Under the pieces are notes generated by a model that was not told the DNA's origin, did no database searches, and saw nothing but the letters and a program-made list of their open reading frames with translations. Source: SAT2750 sp964476375 (lineage in GTDB: Bacteria; Planctomycetota; Planctomycetia; Pirellulales; Pirellulaceae). From it: a stretch of DNA of 20,909 bases. Shown here piece after piece: positions 13,438 to 20,909 of this stretch; the stretch's first letter is position 1; every line of letters begins with the position of its first letter. The DNA lies in the NCBI GenBank assembly GCA_964476375.1, contig CAYYZW010000226.1, forward strand, positions 1-20,909, written 5' to 3'. The position numbers were made by a program, and so were the translations under genes.

Positions 13438-14976
13438 TCAGCCCAACTGCCGGACCGCTTCTCGCGCCCGTTGCATCACCGGCGAGTCCGGGCGACTGCT
13501 GCCACTCAGATAATAGGTCGCCGTGGCCAGCATATGGGGCCGCCAGGCAGGCGAGACCCGGCGGTAATCCTCGAAAACCGCAACCGGGTACTTGAAGCCG
13601 TGGGCATCGGTATTCTTGAGAAACACCAGGCGACGGGCCTCGGCAACGAGCAGGTCGACATGCTCTCCCCGAAGGCCGAGGGTAAATGCCTGGGAGGCAG
13701 CCGCCTGCGCGTTCTTCCCCACGTCCCCCAGTAACTGGCCAACCGCATCGCCCGGGTCGGCAGCCACATCGACCCTGCCAAGGTCGGTAATCTGCTGTTT
13801 CCCAAGACCTTTCTTCGTTGCTGTCATGAAACTCGTGAACTGGCACATCCAGCCAATCCCCTGCAGCAGCATTAACATTCGAGTGGCCGGGCTCGCCGCC
13901 TGTTCAAACGCATATCGCAGGCCGTTCACGGAGGTGACGGTGTGGATCCCGTAAATGCCGGGTTGCCGCATCATCAGTTCACCCGCTGCCAGGTGCACAG
14001 CATCCCACAGGCAGGTCGCCTGGGCCTGGCCACCTGCCAGCCAGTCGGCTGCCTGCTGGCAGGCATTCTCCGTCTCCATCGACCGCATCATCTCTAGTAG
14101 CTCCACGGTGCGGGCCGTATCCGCTTTCCCTGCTGCCCAGTCTCCCGGCAATGTCGCTGCCAGTTGCCTCGCCCGTTTTTCATTGGACAGGAAACACTGG
14201 TCCTCAAAGGCATACTGGTTGACCCGCTCGTCCATGCCGTAATCGAGCAATCCCAGCACGAGGCTCCGGAGGATCGGCTCGGCATGACGCCAGCCGATCG
14301 TCTCAAGCGTGCGAATCGCATTGGCCACAAAAATAGGCTTGTGGCCGATATTACGGTAATCTCGCGCCCCGTATTTCCAGAGTTGCTCGGTAATCTCCCC
14401 GGCACCCCGTGTCCGCACCAGTGCCGTTATCGCCCGGTCGGCACGGAGTTCATCCCACATCTGCATGGCACCATGAAACTCCGCCCAGGCCTTGCTCGCC
14501 GAGGGCAGCTTGCCCGGGGGCGGGCCAAGCTTGAAATCCCCTTCCTCGACATCCTGCTGCTGGGATTTCTTGAATTCATCCAGCACCCAGAAGAGAGGCA
14601 ACAGGCGGTCCCCGGCCGGAGCGTCCAGGCTCAACTGGTGTGCCGACTGGACAACGAACACGCAGTGGAACTTGAAGCCAGGTGGCTGGGGATTGACGTT
14701 GCGCACCCCGGCCAGCATCAGGGCCGCCAGGAAGTGGCGGTAGGAAAGACCCCGCTGAAGCTCTCCGAGCATCATCGTAAAACAGTGCTCCCGGGGCGTC
14801 TTCTCAATCTGTCGGACCAGCGGTTCAATTTCCGGGCGCAGGCGGACCAGCTCCGGGGTCACCTGGTGCTGCTGCGCATCAAGCGGGCTGAGCGGCAGCA
14901 GCCCCTGCCAGTCACCAAGTCCCGATGCCAAGCCGGCACCGGCCAGCAGCCGGTTAAATTCCCGTCGGTTTGCCAT
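13438..14976 (-). CDS. Tat-exported protein of unknown function
   Basis: The ATG at 14976 is preceded by GGGGAGGA at good spacing and gives 512 aa. The N-terminus MANRREFNRLLAGAGLASGL contains a twin-arginine motif (RREFNRL) and hydrophobic stretch, so the folded protein is probably exported by Tat. The body is mainly helical and resembles a planctomycete hypothetical family I cannot name. Recognisable blocks are HCFTMMLGELQRGLSYRHFL, AGVRNVNPQPPGFKFHCVF, SAHQLSLDAP, LLPLFWVLDEFKKSQQQD, NIGHKPIFVANAIRTLETIG, and GIYGIHTVTSVNGLRYAF. Several His and Cys residues lie in these blocks, compatible with a metal or redox site, but no motif settles this. It is divergent from the glucarate-dehydratase-like gene with 151 bp between. 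The frame stays open upstream to 15348, but that extension would overlap the divergent gene and bury the Tat signal. Confidence 0.82.
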   Translation of the reverse strand: MANRREFNRLLAGAGLASGLGDWQGLLPLSPLDAQQHQVTPELVRLRPEIEPLVRQIEKTPREHCFTMMLGELQRGLSYRHFLAALMLAGVRNVNPQPPGFKFHCVFVVQSAHQLSLDAPAGDRLLPLFWVLDEFKKSQQQDVEEGDFKLGPPPGKLPSASKAWAEFHGAMQMWDELRADRAITALVRTRGAGEITEQLWKYGARDYRNIGHKPIFVANAIRTLETIGWRHAEPILRSLVLGLLDYGMDERVNQYAFEDQCFLSNEKRARQLAATLPGDWAAGKADTARTVELLEMMRSMETENACQQAADWLAGGQAQATCLWDAVHLAAGELMMRQPGIYGIHTVTSVNGLRYAFEQAASPATRMLMLLQGIGWMCQFTSFMTATKKGLGKQQITDLGRVDVAADPGDAVGQLLGDVGKNAQAAASQAFTLGLRGEHVDLLVAEARRLVFLKNTDAHGFKYPVAVFEDYRRVSPAWRPHMLATATYYLSGSSRPDSPVMQRAREAVRQLG

Positions 14977-15127
14977 CCTGGTCCTCCCCTGTTTCTCTCC
15001 TGGCCTTCTCTTTCTGTCGCAGTCTATCACAGCCGCCGGGACGATCCCACAAAAAGACTTTCCAGGCCGGCAAATCTGATACACTGTCCGCACACCAGAT
15101 GTCCCGACGCGTGCCACAGGGTTTCCC

Positions 15128-16498
15128 ATGGACTCCTCGCTCCTCGACCGTCGCCAGTTGCTCCGCCTCGCGGGCCTTGGAAGTGGCCTGGCACTGCTCA
15201 GCCCGCTCGATAAACTGATCGCCGGCAACCGTCGTCGCAATCGCAAGGACCTGCGAGTCAAGACGATCAAGGTCACACCGATCGCCCTTCCCGACCCCCC
15301 CCTGCTGGCCGCCGGTGGATGCCACGGCCCGTATTTCCTTCGTGCCATTGTCGAACTGGAAACCGAGGAGGGAATCGTCGGGGTCGGTGAGACCTACGGA
15401 AACCTGGAAATTCTCGAAATGCTGATGGATTTTTATCCACACATCCTCGACCGCAGCGTCCTCACCTACCGCAATTTCGGCCACGGTGAATTCGCCCTTC
15501 CCAACCGCGCTTACACGGCAATCGAAGTCGCCTGCCTGGATGCGATCGGCAAGGCCACCGGCCGGCGTGTCTGCGACCTGCTGGGAGGCCCGGTCCGGGA
15601 GGACGTGGAATTCGCAGCCTACCTGTTCTTTCGCTACGCGGCGGACCATCCCACGATCCTGGACGACAAGCGGATTGTCGACCCCCGTGGCACAGGAGAC
15701 AGGGCGCTGGATGACTGGGGAGATGTGCGAACCCCCGAGGCCATGGCCGAGATGGCGATGAAGTTCCACAAGCGATGGGGGTTTCGCGTGCAGAAACTCA
15801 AGGCAGGAGTCTTCCCACCGGAACTGGAACTGGAAGCCCTGAAATTGATCCACCAGCAATTCGAGGGAAAAGTCCCGCTTCGCATCGACCCCAACGGCCG
15901 CTGGACAATAGAGACCGCGCTGCGGATCGCCAAGCAGCTCAAGAAACTGCCACTGGATTATTACGAGGATCCGGTTGCCGGCCAGGCAGCGATGGGAAAG
16001 GTTCGCGCCCAAACGGGCCTGCGAACAAGCACCAATTCGTGTGTCACCAGTTTCAGCGACATCCCCGGGGCGGTCACCACCAGGCCGGTCGACGTCGTCC
16101 TCTGCGATCACCATTTCTGGGGTGGGATCACCGCCTGCCAGGCCCTTGGCAGGATCGCCGACGTGATGGGATGGGAACTGAGCCAGCACAGCAACAACCA
16201 TGCCGGCATCTCGATGGCCGCCATGATCCATACTGCCGCAGTCACGCCCCAGCTGACCTCGGCAAGTGACACGCATTACCCCTGGCTGATCGAGGGTGCC
16301 GACGTGATCGAGGGCCCCAACCTGCCGATCAGGGATGGGAAGATGCAGATCCCCCAGGGACCGGGACTGGGCGTGACACTTGACCAGGACAAGCTGTCCC
16401 GGGCGGAGGAGACTTTTTACAAGTCCGGAATGCATCGCCGCAACGACGCCGAGACAATGCGGCGACTGGTCCCCGGCTGGAAACGGACGTTATTCTAG
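15128..16498 (+). CDS. Glucarate dehydratase-like enolase-superfamily enzyme with Tat leader
   Basis: This 456-aa protein has a Tat-type start (DRRQLLRLAGLGSGLALLSP, residues 7-26) followed by a mandelate racemase/muconate lactonizing enzyme fold. Enzymes of this group abstract a proton next to a carboxylate; glucarate dehydratase converts D-glucarate to 5-keto-4-deoxyglucarate. Visible catalytic residues are K223-x-K225 in VQKLKAG, metal ligands D254 (RIDPNGRW) and E280 (YYEDP), N303 in the third-ligand position, D327 (LCDHHFWGG) and H354 in QHSNNHAGIS. The HSNNHxxIS string and the TSASDTHYPWL and GPGLGVTLDQD ends closely follow glucarate dehydratase. A CHGPYF loop near 65-70 helps shape the substrate pocket. 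Export is unusual for this family. The M20 peptidase gene follows after 36 bp, probably in one operon. The group is firm, the substrate inferred. Confidence 0.88.
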   Translation: MDSSLLDRRQLLRLAGLGSGLALLSPLDKLIAGNRRRNRKDLRVKTIKVTPIALPDPPLLAAGGCHGPYFLRAIVELETEEGIVGVGETYGNLEILEMLMDFYPHILDRSVLTYRNFGHGEFALPNRAYTAIEVACLDAIGKATGRRVCDLLGGPVREDVEFAAYLFFRYAADHPTILDDKRIVDPRGTGDRALDDWGDVRTPEAMAEMAMKFHKRWGFRVQKLKAGVFPPELELEALKLIHQQFEGKVPLRIDPNGRWTIETALRIAKQLKKLPLDYYEDPVAGQAAMGKVRAQTGLRTSTNSCVTSFSDIPGAVTTRPVDVVLCDHHFWGGITACQALGRIADVMGWELSQHSNNHAGISMAAMIHTAAVTPQLTSASDTHYPWLIEGADVIEGPNLPIRDGKMQIPQGPGLGVTLDQDKLSRAEETFYKSGMHRRNDAETMRRLVPGWKRTLF

Positions 16499-16534
16499 TC
16501 ATCTCTCATTCAACCCAGAGGAGAGAACAGTTCC

Positions 16535-17710
16535 ATGCAGGACATCCGTGAACAACTTCGCAGTGCCATCGACCTGGATCGACTGGTAGAGACCGCCACC
16601 GAACTGGTAGCCATACCCAGTCCCACCCGGTCGGCCGCCGACGTGGCCAACCACCTGGCAGATCTTCTCACCACGGAGGGATTCGCCGTGGAACGCCCCG
16701 AGGCTGGCTGGCCATCGGCACCGGCCGTTGCCGCCCGTCTTGAGAGTGGTCGGCCAGGACCGACCCTGCAGTTCAACGGACACCTGGACACCGTCCACCT
16801 CCCCTTCACGTCCCCCTCGGTCGAGGACGGCATCCTTCGTGGCAGTGGCGCCTCGGACATGAAAGGAGGGATTGCTGCCGCCGTGGAAGCGATGCGGGCA
16901 CTCAGGGATACCGGGCTGCCGGAGGCTGGCAGCATCCTGCTGACTGCCCACGACCTGCACGAGTCTCCCTGGGGAGACGGCAGCCAGGTCGACCAGCTGA
17001 TCCGGGATGGCTTCGTGGGCGACGCCGTGATGCTGCCCGAGTACAACAGCGACCGGCTGAATGTCGTCGGCCGCGGCCTGGCCATCCTGGAGGTCATCCT
17101 GCGGCGAGAGGGCGAGCCGGTGCACGAGGTACTGGGAGGGAGCGAACAACCCAACGTGATCGCCGCCGGCGCCGACCTGGTACGGCGACTGCGGGAACTG
17201 GATACTGAGTTATCCGAGATCCGTGACCCGCTGGCCGGCAGCGAGAGCCTCTTTGTAGGGACAATTGCCAGCGGCGAAATATACAACCAGTCCCCTACCG
17301 AGTTCTCTCTTTCCGGAACCCGCCGCTGGCTCCCGGGCACCGATTACCAGCACGTCCTCAGCCAGCTTGAGGATCTGTTTGCCGCCGTCGGAAGCCTGCA
17401 CCAGGTCACCCCCGATGCCACCGTCCACTTCGTCCGTGACGGCTACCGGGTGGATACCAGCCACCCGGTGGTGACCGCTTTCCAGGAAGCAGCCCGCTCT
17501 GTGATGGGCCAGCCACTGCCCGAGGGGTGCAAGCCCTTTGTGGACGACGGCAACACGTTTGCCGCGATCGCCGGGATTCCCGCCATTACGCATGGACCCA
17601 ATGCCAGGGGCGCTCATACCACGCAGGAGGAGGTCCCGCTGGCAGAACTTGAACGCGTGGCACTGGTCTACGCGCTGACCGCCGTAGGGTTTTGCCGCCC
17701 GGAACCCTGA
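16535..17710 (+). CDS. M20-family metallopeptidase (ArgE/DapE-like)
   Basis: The 391-aa cytoplasmic protein belongs to the M20/M28 di-zinc amidohydrolases, which cleave N-acyl amino acids or small peptides. The metal site starts with H83-x-D85 (NGHLDTVH) and D108 in GSGASDMKGG. The usual ADEE general-base motif is replaced by LTAHDLHESPWGDG (136-149), where E143 can be the base but the second Glu (metal ligand) is Ser. LPEYNSDRL (167-175) and HGPNARGAHTTQEEVPL near the C-terminus supply the remaining ligands, and the middle (about 180-295) is the lid/dimerisation domain. AGAGGAG (16517-16523) is 11 nt before the ATG. The gene follows the glucarate-dehydratase-like gene in one transcription unit. 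The stop codon faces that of the LDH2 gene across one base. Substrate is not indicated. Confidence 0.87.
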   Translation: MQDIREQLRSAIDLDRLVETATELVAIPSPTRSAADVANHLADLLTTEGFAVERPEAGWPSAPAVAARLESGRPGPTLQFNGHLDTVHLPFTSPSVEDGILRGSGASDMKGGIAAAVEAMRALRDTGLPEAGSILLTAHDLHESPWGDGSQVDQLIRDGFVGDAVMLPEYNSDRLNVVGRGLAILEVILRREGEPVHEVLGGSEQPNVIAAGADLVRRLRELDTELSEIRDPLAGSESLFVGTIASGEIYNQSPTEFSLSGTRRWLPGTDYQHVLSQLEDLFAAVGSLHQVTPDATVHFVRDGYRVDTSHPVVTAFQEAARSVMGQPLPEGCKPFVDDGNTFAAIAGIPAITHGPNARGAHTTQEEVPLAELERVALVYALTAVGFCRPEP

Positions 17711-17717
17711 TTCAGGG
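17705..17717. repeat. Palindrome containing both stop codons of convergent genes
   Basis: CCCTGATTCAGGG is a 13-nt inverted repeat with a single central base. The TGA of the plus-strand M20 gene (17708-17710) and the TGA of the minus-strand LDH2 gene (17712-17714) sit symmetrically inside it. Confidence 0.7.
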
Positions 17718-18761
17718 CGAGGGCTGGGGCATGTCGCCGGCCACACCCAGTTCGCTGGCGGTCTGGTAAATCTGTCCCCAGGTGACCGCATCGACCTCGA
17801 TCCCCTCAGCGGCTCTCTGCTGGTGCCGCATCCGCTCGATATCTCCCGGCATCAGGATCTGGCCGTCCGGGTCGACGGTGCGGGAACTCTTGACAAACTC
17901 GACAAAGCGGTCCACCTCGGCAGAAAACTCCTGCCGGCCGATCATGCTTGACGGTTCGATATAGATACTCAGCATGCCGTTAGCCAGGCGACCCTTGTTG
18001 GCCACGTTGGTACAGCCGCCACCGGTCAGCGCCCCGGCCAGCATCTCGATCATCACGCTCAGCCCGTATCCCTTGTGCGCCGCGATCGGCAGGATGGAAC
18101 CCGGATCGTCATAAAACACTTTCGGGTCGGTCGTCGGGTTTCCCTCGGCGTCCATGATACAGCCAGCGGGCACCTGCACGCCGCTGTTCAGTGCCACGCG
18201 GATCTTCCCTTCGGCAATCGTACAGGCCGAGATATCCAGGATCAGGTGGTCTCCATTTTCCACCGGCACACCGACCGCAAAAGGATTGGCCGAGAGCCGC
18301 CGTTCGATCCCCCCGAAAGGGGCCACCAGCAGCCCGGCCCCACTGGTGTTGACAAAATGCACCGACAGCCGCCCCGCCTCTGCCGCCATCAGCGGCCAGT
18401 CGCCGATGCGGCCAAGATGCCCCACGTTTCTCAGCGCCACGACCGATACGCCGCCGGCCGACTTGTCGATCCCCATCTGCACGGCGGTCTCCCCGACGCT
18501 CTGGCCGAGTCCCCACTGGCCATCGAGCACGGCCATGTTCTCACCGTCCAGGACCACCTCCGGTGGCTGGTTGGCGACCACCTTCCCTTCCTGAAGCCAC
18601 TGGACGTACCGGGGAATACGGATCACACCATGCGAATCGTGACCGGCCAGGTTCGCCCCGACCAGGTGGCGTGCCACGCAGGCCGCTTCGGCTGTCTCAC
18701 ACCCGGCCGCGGCAAAAATAGCCTCGGCGTAACCATGCAGGGTATCGTGCTGTATTTTCAT
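17712..18761 (-). CDS. Malate/L-lactate/ureidoglycolate dehydrogenase family (LDH2/MDH2)
   Basis: The ATG at 18761 gives 349 aa starting MKIQHDTLHGYAEAIFAAAG, the usual N-terminus of the family; an ATG 51 bp upstream overlaps the arsC-like gene and is not preferred. LDH2 enzymes are NAD(P)H-dependent 2-hydroxy-acid or imino-acid oxidoreductases unrelated to classical Rossmann dehydrogenases. Signature blocks are GANLAGHDSHGVIRIPRYV (36-54) with the catalytic His, VALRNVGHLGRIGDWPLMAA, LSVHFVNTSGAGLLVAPFGG, NPFAVGVPVENGDHLILDIS, and the AHKGYGLSVMIEMLAGALTGG region. No signal peptide is seen. Substrates in the family range from malate and lactate to sugar-acid derivatives, and context cannot settle this. 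It is the third gene of a minus-strand operon, 37 bp after the ArsC-family gene. Confidence 0.92.
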   Translation of the reverse strand: MKIQHDTLHGYAEAIFAAAGCETAEAACVARHLVGANLAGHDSHGVIRIPRYVQWLQEGKVVANQPPEVVLDGENMAVLDGQWGLGQSVGETAVQMGIDKSAGGVSVVALRNVGHLGRIGDWPLMAAEAGRLSVHFVNTSGAGLLVAPFGGIERRLSANPFAVGVPVENGDHLILDISACTIAEGKIRVALNSGVQVPAGCIMDAEGNPTTDPKVFYDDPGSILPIAAHKGYGLSVMIEMLAGALTGGGCTNVANKGRLANGMLSIYIEPSSMIGRQEFSAEVDRFVEFVKSSRTVDPDGQILMPGDIERMRHQQRAAEGIEVDAVTWGQIYQTASELGVAGDMPQPSP

Positions 18762-18798
18762 CCCGCTTTCCGCTTTCCACGCCCTGCTGGCAGGGCCA

Positions 18799-19140
18799 CT
18801 AGAGTAGTTCATTCACATTTTCCGGTGGCCGTCCAAGCACGGCCCGGTCACCGGCAATCACAATCGGTCGTTCAATGAGTTTCGGGTTGGCGACCATCAG
18901 CTCGATCATTTCCTGCCGTGAAAATTCCTGCTGGCCTAGGCCAAGTTCCTTGTAAATATCCTCTCCCCGCCGGATCAGTTCCCCCGGCTCCAGTCCCAGC
19001 TTGCCGAGAATCTCGTCCAGCTCGTCGGCCGCCGGGGGCGTCTCCAGGTAAAGTACCACCTCCGGCTCACCGCCAGCCTGCTCGATCAGGGCCAGGGTCT
19101 TGCGGCTCTTGCTACAGCGGGGGTTGTGCAGAATCTTCAC
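18799..19140 (-). CDS. ArsC-family reductase (arsenate reductase/YfgD-like)
   Basis: A GTG start at 19140, with AGGA 9 nt upstream, gives a 113-aa thioredoxin-fold protein of the glutaredoxin-linked ArsC family. The catalytic Cys9 is in HNPRCSKSRKTL, the typical NPxCSKSR motif, and later R91 (ERPIV) and R104 (VLGRPPENV) match conserved arginines that hold the oxyanion. The family reduces arsenate to arsenite with glutathione/glutaredoxin, though many members of this YfgD-like branch are not proven arsenate reductases. Length is normal. No ArsR regulator or arsenite exporter is visible nearby, which weakens an arsenic-resistance role. It sits 21 bp after the SMP-30-like gene and 37 bp before the LDH2 gene, on one transcript. 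Confidence 0.9.
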   Translation of the reverse strand: MKILHNPRCSKSRKTLALIEQAGGEPEVVLYLETPPAADELDEILGKLGLEPGELIRRGEDIYKELGLGQQEFSRQEMIELMVANPKLIERPIVIAGDRAVLGRPPENVNELL

Positions 19141-19161
19141 GGCTTCGGTTCCTAGCCAGGT

Positions 19162-20217
19162 TCACTTGTACTGCCTGTGGTATCCGCGGGCATTAAGACG
19201 AATCCGGTAAAGACTGGTGTCAATCGTCACGTAGAGTACATCCAGTTCTTCTCCCAGCCCGAACTCCACGTTACTGGGCAGTCCGGCAGTCTCCCCGGAC
19301 TGCTGGTTGGGTGGCCCTGTCGGCAAAAAGGCAACCTGCCTGCCTTTTGGATTGATCACCATCACCCCCGGCTGGGCCAGCGAACGAACGGTCAGGTAAA
19401 TCCGCCCGCGAGCATCGACGGTCATTCCATCGCAGCCAGAATGACTGCCAAAATCGACCAGCGTCCTGCGAGCCCCGGCAACGCGTCCGTCAGGATCAAG
19501 CGGGAATGCATAGATCTTCATCGGGCCCGGCTCTGGCGGGTCTTTCTCAGGATCAATCTTGTCCGTCCCGTTATCGTGATCCGCCACGTAAAGGGTTTTT
19601 TCATCCGGACTTAAGGCTAGCCCATTAGGCTTGGCGACGTCATGCGTGACTTCCTCCACGCTGCCGTCCAGGTTCACCCGGTAGACCGCCCGGTATTCCA
19701 GCTCCCGTGGTTCATCTCCCACGTAACGGGGATCGCTGAAGTAAATGCGGCCCTCCGAGTCCAGGCAACAATCATTGGGAGCGTTAAAGTGTTTCCCCTG
19801 GTACAGGTCCACGATCGTCTCACGTGCTCCCGAACGGACGTCATAGCGAGAAACCCGTCGGCCCCCGTTCCCCGAACCCTCGCAGGCAACCATGCGGCCC
19901 TGGCTGTCAAAAACCAGTCCATTGGACTTGTTGCTGTCGTCCTGGAAGATGGTCGTTTTTCCCGTCGCCGGGTCAAAGCGGTGGATCATCCCCTTGTCCT
20001 CGCCAAAACCGATGTCCGAAAAGTAGATACTGCCATCGGGGGCCACCGCCGGCCCCTCGGTAAGACCGCCGGTAATGGGCCTGGAGCGGGTGAAGAGCAG
20101 CTCCCAGGTCGCTTCTTTTGGGACAAGACGTCCCGTGGGGGCAGGAACTGTTTCCTCCGCAGTCACCGAGAATCCGGCGAGGACCAGGATCCAAAAGAAA
20201 TGAATGCCGTTTCGCAT
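19162..20217 (-). CDS. Exported SMP-30/gluconolactonase-like protein
   Basis: This 351-aa protein has a signal peptide (GIHFFWILVLAGFSVTA, residues 4-20) and a six-bladed beta-propeller of the SMP-30/gluconolactonase/LRE family, which hydrolyses sugar lactones with one bound divalent metal. Blade motifs include GLTEGPAVAPDGSIYFSDIG (51-70) with the metal-ligand Glu in TEGP, SNGLVFDSQGRMVACEGSG, FNAPNDCCLDSEGRIYFSDP with an Asn ligand, KPNGLALSPDEKTLYVADHD with the second Asn and an Asp, and GCDGMTVDARGRIYLTV. All four usual metal-site positions can be seen. A GGGAGAG site lies before the ATG at 20217. It leads a minus-strand operon with the ArsC- and LDH2-family genes. Lactone hydrolysis feeding a sugar acid fits the glucarate-dehydratase-like gene nearby, but that is inferred. 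Confidence 0.92.
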   Translation of the reverse strand: MRNGIHFFWILVLAGFSVTAEETVPAPTGRLVPKEATWELLFTRSRPITGGLTEGPAVAPDGSIYFSDIGFGEDKGMIHRFDPATGKTTIFQDDSNKSNGLVFDSQGRMVACEGSGNGGRRVSRYDVRSGARETIVDLYQGKHFNAPNDCCLDSEGRIYFSDPRYVGDEPRELEYRAVYRVNLDGSVEEVTHDVAKPNGLALSPDEKTLYVADHDNGTDKIDPEKDPPEPGPMKIYAFPLDPDGRVAGARRTLVDFGSHSGCDGMTVDARGRIYLTVRSLAQPGVMVINPKGRQVAFLPTGPPNQQSGETAGLPSNVEFGLGEELDVLYVTIDTSLYRIRLNARGYHRQYK

Positions 20218-20344
20218 GACTCGAACTCTCCCAGGGCAACCACAGTGACAAACGTTCCCGCTCGCGGGCGTGCTGGCAGGTTAACGGTTTGCCCTCCCCT
20301 GCTCAAGAACCCCCCGCTTCCCGGCATCGACACTGGAACTTCGT

Positions 20345-20355
20345 TATACTGGCAG
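20345..20355 (+). promoter_or_regulatory. Candidate -10 box with the shared TATACTGGCAG motif
   Basis: TATACT (20345-20350) lies 55 bp before the ATG of the last gene and is followed by GGCAG, the same 11 bases as at 669-679. No good -35 is visible at normal spacing. Confidence 0.4.
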
Positions 20356-20404
20356 CCAGGTTCACGAGACCCTTGCCCGACTCCCTTTCTCAAGGCAACC
20401 GACC

Positions 20405-20909
20405 ATGACCGGCAACCACCACCCAGGACGCCTCGCCGCTCCTCTCGCCCTGGCTTTTACGCTGCTGGTAGCCGCCACGGCACACGGCCAGTCCGGCATC
20501 GATCAGCGCACCCCCTGGGAGACATCCCGGGTCGACGGAACTCCCGATCCACCCCTTCCTTACATGACACGGATTGCCTTCCCCAGCCAGCAGTTCCTGG
20601 AACCACTGGCCACCGGGCAGCTCCCTGGTACGCCCTACCTGCTGATCCTGCAGCGTCCCGGCCAGCTTTTCGCCATTTCCAGTGATCGCAACTCGGGTGA
20701 AAAACACCTGGTCCTGGAGACGGGCCGAACCTCTTATGGCGTCGCTGCCCATCCGGACTTCACACGGAACGGCTACATCTACGTCATGCATGTGATGGGC
20801 GAGGATGTCGCCGAGAAGACTGGTAGCCGGGTCTCCCGCTACACGGTTTCACGAACCCCTCCCTTCCAGGCAGACCTCGCCAGTGAACAGGTGATTATCG
20901 AGTGGCCTC
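20405..20909 (+). CDS. Exported beta-propeller dehydrogenase-like protein (3' end outside window)
   Basis: The frame opens at ATG 20405 and is still open at the right edge, so at least 168 residues are present. A signal peptide is clear (RLAAPLALAFTLLVAATAHGQ, cut near residue 30). After it comes GIDQRTPWETSRVDGTPDPP, then the first propeller blades: YMTRIAFPSQQFLEPLATGQ, PYLLILQRPGQLFAISSD, and TSYGVAAHPDFTRNGYIYVM. The GVAAHPDF-x-x-NGYIYV block is characteristic of the glucose/sorbosone dehydrogenase (PQQ-type) propeller found at the N-terminus of large PVC-group exported proteins, which often continue into a cytochrome c domain. Whether that domain exists lies outside the window. The gene is divergent from the SMP-30-like operon with 187 bp between, and has only a weak AAGG upstream. 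Confidence 0.83.
   Translation, partial: MTGNHHPGRLAAPLALAFTLLVAATAHGQSGIDQRTPWETSRVDGTPDPPLPYMTRIAFPSQQFLEPLATGQLPGTPYLLILQRPGQLFAISSDRNSGEKHLVLETGRTSYGVAAHPDFTRNGYIYVMHVMGEDVAEKTGSRVSRYTVSRTPPFQADLASEQVIIEWP

Noticed and set aside
14977..15348. Upstream extension of the Tat-exported unknown gene
   Set aside because: It would overlap the divergent gene's start and bury a good Tat signal; the ATG at 14976 has its own Shine-Dalgarno site.
14954..16435. Minus-strand frame of 493 codons opposite the glucarate-dehydratase-like gene
   Set aside because: The plus strand encodes an unmistakable enolase-superfamily protein; the opposite frame shows no motif and no usable start signal.
1..20909. CRISPR arrays, tRNA, rRNA, transposase or attachment sites
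   Set aside because: No repeat-spacer pattern, no cloverleaf-like stretch in the intergenic gaps and no mobile-element protein was seen; small RNAs without obvious structure cannot be excluded by eye.

Overview
The window looks like chromosomal DNA of a planctomycete, or at least of a PVC-group bacterium. This is an inference from content: GC-rich codons throughout, a DUF1080 protein, an SMP-30 type lactonase, a CBM9-like protein, Tat-exported proteins of unknown or sugar-acid type, a secreted repeat protein carrying a variant of the planctomycete 'LEPR-XLL' N-terminal motif, and the start of an exported beta-propeller dehydrogenase. No rRNA, tRNA, CRISPR array, insertion sequence or integrase is visible. 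The window is densely coding, with 20 called protein genes, two of them cut by the window edges.

Left third (1-7493): on the plus strand, the 3' end of a SAM methyltransferase, then an exported PhoD-like phosphatase and an exported DUF1080 protein. Facing them is a minus-strand block read from 7493 down to 3070: a small EF-hand protein, a cytoplasmic metallophosphoesterase, a CBM9-like exported protein, an XRE-family regulator, a 346-aa conserved protein of unknown function, and a 68-residue hypothetical protein. The regulator and its partner form a compact operon. A near-consensus promoter precedes it, and a 26-bp near-palindrome (4841-4866) overlaps the -10 box. This is the best candidate in the window for an undescribed system.

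Middle (7785-13169): on the plus strand, a CpaB/RcpC and CpaC/RcpA (secretin) pair of Tad pilus type with no other Tad gene next to it, then a tRNA nucleotidyltransferase/poly(A) polymerase family enzyme and a 56-aa coiled-coil protein that is easily missed. The coiled-coil gene converges on, and overlaps by its stop codon, a minus-strand gene for a secreted protein built from 47-residue calcium-binding-like repeats.

Right third (13438-20909): a Tat-exported protein of unknown function diverges from a glucarate-dehydratase-like enolase-superfamily enzyme that also has a Tat-like leader. That enzyme is followed in the same operon by an M20 metallopeptidase. Converging on them is a minus-strand operon: SMP-30/gluconolactonase-like protein, ArsC-family reductase and malate/lactate dehydrogenase family (LDH2) protein. 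Divergent from that operon is the 5' end of an exported beta-propeller (glucose/sorbosone dehydrogenase-like) protein that runs off the window. DUF1080, CBM9, glucarate dehydratase-like, lactonase and LDH2 genes together suggest use of sugars and sugar acids from polysaccharides; this link is an inference from gene content only.
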